Source: Porphyromonadaceae bacterium (GTDB taxonomy: Bacteria; Bacteroidota; Bacteroidia; Bacteroidales; Tannerellaceae). Taken from it: DNA of 8,668 bases. The notes under the pieces were generated by a model that saw only the letters and a list, made by a program, of their open reading frames with translations, did no database searches and had not been told where the DNA came from. Each line of letters opens with the position of its first letter. Position 1 is the stretch's first letter. This document shows, piece after piece, positions 7,126 through 8,668 of the stretch. The DNA lies in the NCBI GenBank assembly GCA_003517945.1, contig DOZP01000271.1, positions 16,886 through 25,553 of the forward strand, read 5' to 3'. The position numbers and the translations under genes were made by a program.

Positions 7126-7887
7126 ATGAAGGGGCAGGACGATGTTTTTAAAAGGTTTTATGAGTCTTTCCAGCATATGGACGGACATTTTCATATTCTG
7201 GAACACCGTGTTCCGGTGGAACAACAGATGGCTTATTTTACCTATTCCGACCGAATTCGTAAAGAGATCTGTGAAATGACAGATGCCGGTTATGAAAGAT
7301 ACATGGCTGATTTGAAGCATGATGAACGGTCTATAGAGGAGAAAAAACATATTCTGTCTAAACTGGCTTTATCAAAACAGGTACGGGCTTACAGGTTGCT
7401 GGAGCAATATGTGCAACATCCGGATCCGGATTTGGATCCCGAACTGGTAAACTGGGCATATATGGCCTTGATGGAAAGCCGGATTACGCTTGAATCGGAA
7501 CTGTCGGGAGAAAAACAGATTTATATATCGACAGGATTAGGCGGTAAAAAACAGAAGTTGCGTTTTTATGTTTTGATACTGTCGTTCGGAGGAGAGCCTT
7601 TCTTTGATTATCAGCGTAAGGTAATTGAAAAAGAGTTCGGATATACTTTGTCGAGGGCGGATTGTGAGATCGAACGGTTGTCAATCGGAGATAAATATGT
7701 TGAACTTGTCTTTCTTGTTCCGGTAAAGGCCGATCTGAAAAAGATACTGGAAAATGTGATACGTGAGTGTAACCTGTACGGAAATTTTTTGTCGGAAATT
7801 TTTACGGTTACGAATGTCAAAGAGCTTACTCCGGAAGAGGTAGGCCAGATTGTGGAAAAATATGGACATGATAAAGCAGGCCGCTAA
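7126..7887 (+). CDS. Conserved-looking protein of unknown function, first gene of GtrA unit
   Basis: I do not recognise a named family in this 253-residue protein. It has no signal peptide and no membrane segment, so it is probably cytoplasmic. The N-terminal half is mostly helical: helices near 43-63, 68-80, 84-97 and 105-125, with motifs such as SKQVRAYRLLEQY (83-95) and NWAYMALMESR (109-119) that suggest a HEAT- or TPR-like helical repeat. An acidic, proline-rich PDPDLDPEL turn (99-107) lies between helices. A glycine-rich STGLGGKKQKLR (135-146) leads into an alternating strand/helix half (about 145-240) whose likely order beta-alpha-beta-beta-alpha-beta would fit a ferredoxin-like fold. 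The gene has normal codon use, the only strong Shine-Dalgarno here, and its 3' end overlaps the GtrA gene by 26 bases. That ties its expression to surface-glycan genes, but the function is not known; the fold comments are inference from pattern alone. Confidence 0.85.
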   Translation: MKGQDDVFKRFYESFQHMDGHFHILEHRVPVEQQMAYFTYSDRIRKEICEMTDAGYERYMADLKHDERSIEEKKHILSKLALSKQVRAYRLLEQYVQHPDPDLDPELVNWAYMALMESRITLESELSGEKQIYISTGLGGKKQKLRFYVLILSFGGEPFFDYQRKVIEKEFGYTLSRADCEIERLSIGDKYVELVFLVPVKADLKKILENVIRECNLYGNFLSEIFTVTNVKELTPEEVGQIVEKYGHDKAGR

Positions 7888-8293
7888 GTATGGCGTTGTG
7901 GGGGCCGGAAATACGATCTTGTCATTAGTTATCATCTGGGTTATGACAAAGAAGTTGGGATGTACGGAAGCGTTCTCTAATTTTACCGGATATTTTATCG
8001 GATTAATAAACAGTTTTTTCCTGAATCGTAAGTGGACGTTTAACAGTACCGGCAATGTGTTTGGCAGCGCGGTTAAATTTTTTCTTGTTTTTGCCGTTTG
8101 TTATTTGCTTCAACTGGGTGTCTTATTACTCCTGAATCGTTATTGCCCGCAAAATCCTCCGCTCTATTCGCTGTTTGAGCCGATGTTGAAGATTTTTAAG
8201 ATTGATACATTGTTTTATATCCAACTATTGTCAATGGTTGTATATACGGCGGTTAATTTCCTGATCAATAAATATTATACGTTTAAAAAGTAA
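7862..8293 (+). CDS. GtrA family membrane protein
   Basis: This is a small integral membrane protein of the GtrA family (PF04138 type), 143 residues, with four predicted membrane segments near 9-27, 37-55, 70-92 and 115-135. Family marks are the AAKYGVVGAGNT opening (6-17), the INSFFLNRKWTF stretch (49-60) ahead of the third segment, and the NFLINKYYTFKK end, which repeats the aromatic-Thr-Phe theme. GtrA proteins are thought to help move or present an undecaprenyl-phosphate-linked sugar across the cytoplasmic membrane. I chose the ATG at 7862; ATG 7868 is equally possible, and a TTG at 7850 only adds MWKN. With the 7862 start the gene overlaps the preceding one by 26 bases, a sign of translational coupling. 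A family 2 glycosyltransferase begins seven bases after its stop, the usual partner for GtrA. Confidence 0.92.
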   Translation: MDMIKQAAKYGVVGAGNTILSLVIIWVMTKKLGCTEAFSNFTGYFIGLINSFFLNRKWTFNSTGNVFGSAVKFFLVFAVCYLLQLGVLLLLNRYCPQNPPLYSLFEPMLKIFKIDTLFYIQLLSMVVYTAVNFLINKYYTFKK

Positions 8294-8300
8294 TACTGCT

Positions 8301-8668
8301 ATGCCGAAACTCTCTGTTATCATCCCGTGTTACAATGAAGAAGACGTCATTGTTGAGTCTTATAAACATACGAAGTCCGTACTGGATACGCTTTCCTGTG
8401 ATTCGGAAATTATTTATGTAAATGATGGAAGTTCCGACCGTACCTATGAGTTGTTGAATGAGATAGCGGCAACAGACGGGCATGTCAAGGTTTTGCATTT
8501 TTCCCGGAATTTTGGTCACCAACCGGCTGTTTCGGCGGGAATACATCATTGTTCGTCAGACTGGGCTATTATTATGGATGCTGATTTGCAGGATCCTCCG
8601 GAACTGATCCCTGAGATTCTTAGATTTCGTGAACAGGAACAGGCGAATGTCGTATATTGTGTCCGTAC
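8301..8668 (+). CDS. GtrB/DPM1-like family 2 glycosyltransferase, C-terminus cut by window edge
   Basis: The first 122 residues form the start of a GT-A fold, family 2 glycosyltransferase of the polyprenyl-phosphate sugar transferase type (GtrB, DPM1-like). Visible motifs are LSVIIPCYNEED (4-15), VNDGSSDRT (40-48), FSRNFGHQPAVSAGI (67-81) and MDADLQDPPELI (92-103), the last holding the metal- and nucleotide-sugar-binding D93-x-D95. Such enzymes move a sugar from a nucleotide donor to undecaprenyl phosphate at the cytoplasmic face; two C-terminal membrane segments usually follow and would lie beyond the window. The frame is open to the last base. The start at 8301 is seven bases after the GtrA stop and gives the standard N-terminus. 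Donor sugar cannot be told from this part. Confidence 0.93.
   Translation, partial: MPKLSVIIPCYNEEDVIVESYKHTKSVLDTLSCDSEIIYVNDGSSDRTYELLNEIAATDGHVKVLHFSRNFGHQPAVSAGIHHCSSDWAIIMDADLQDPPELIPEILRFREQEQANVVYCVR

Noticed and set aside
7850..7861. TTG start adding four residues to the GtrA protein
   Set aside because: ATG codons at 7862 and 7868 fit the family N-terminus better, and no ribosome site favours the TTG.
8283..8549. 88-codon minus-strand frame at the right end
   Set aside because: It is the reverse of the glycosyltransferase gene, whose plus-strand motifs are unmistakable.
1..8668. Mobile elements, CRISPR arrays, tRNA or rRNA genes
   Set aside because: I looked for spaced direct repeats, terminal inverted repeats, transposase or integrase motifs and tRNA-like folds and found none.

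Overview
The window looks like ordinary chromosome from a member of the Bacteroidetes, most likely the order Bacteroidales. The evidence is moderate, mixed GC with AT-rich gaps between genes, several exact copies of the Bacteroidetes -7 promoter element TAnnTTTG upstream of genes, almost no Shine-Dalgarno sequences, and protein sequences that read like Bacteroidales families. The genus cannot be fixed by eye. I see no insertion sequence, integrase, CRISPR array, tRNA or rRNA.

Layout. (1) 1-474, minus: the N-terminal part of a secreted FlgJ-like peptidoglycan glucosaminidase, cut by the left edge. (2) 475-764: a divergent control region with an operator-like inverted repeat and a promoter in each direction. 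(3) 765-1232, plus: cytidine deaminase (cdd). (4) 1233-1323: a short convergent gap with at best a weak AT-rich terminator. (5) 6940 down to 1324, minus: four closely spaced genes, read in the order sodium:solute symporter, engB (ribosome-assembly GTPase), topB (DNA topoisomerase III) and nfeD (membrane ClpP-class protease with an OB domain). Gaps are 33, 43 and 3 bases, so they probably form one transcription unit, with a likely extra promoter just ahead of engB. (6) 6941-7125: a second divergent control region. (7) 7126-8668, plus: an unrecognised 253-residue protein, a GtrA-family membrane protein that overlaps it, and the start of a GtrB/DPM1-like family 2 glycosyltransferase cut by the right edge.

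How the genes fit together. The minus-strand run mixes transport, ribosome assembly, DNA topology and membrane proteolysis and shows no single pathway; shared expression is likely, shared function is not shown. The plus-strand run on the right is a more coherent unit. A GtrA-type membrane protein and a polyprenyl-phosphate glycosyltransferase normally work together to load a sugar on undecaprenyl phosphate and present it outside the cytoplasmic membrane for modification of a surface glycan. The overlapping gene of unknown function at the head of that unit is the best candidate here for something not yet described. Both edge genes are real but incomplete, and two long reading frames (topB and the GtrA gene) need shorter starts than the longest open frame suggests.
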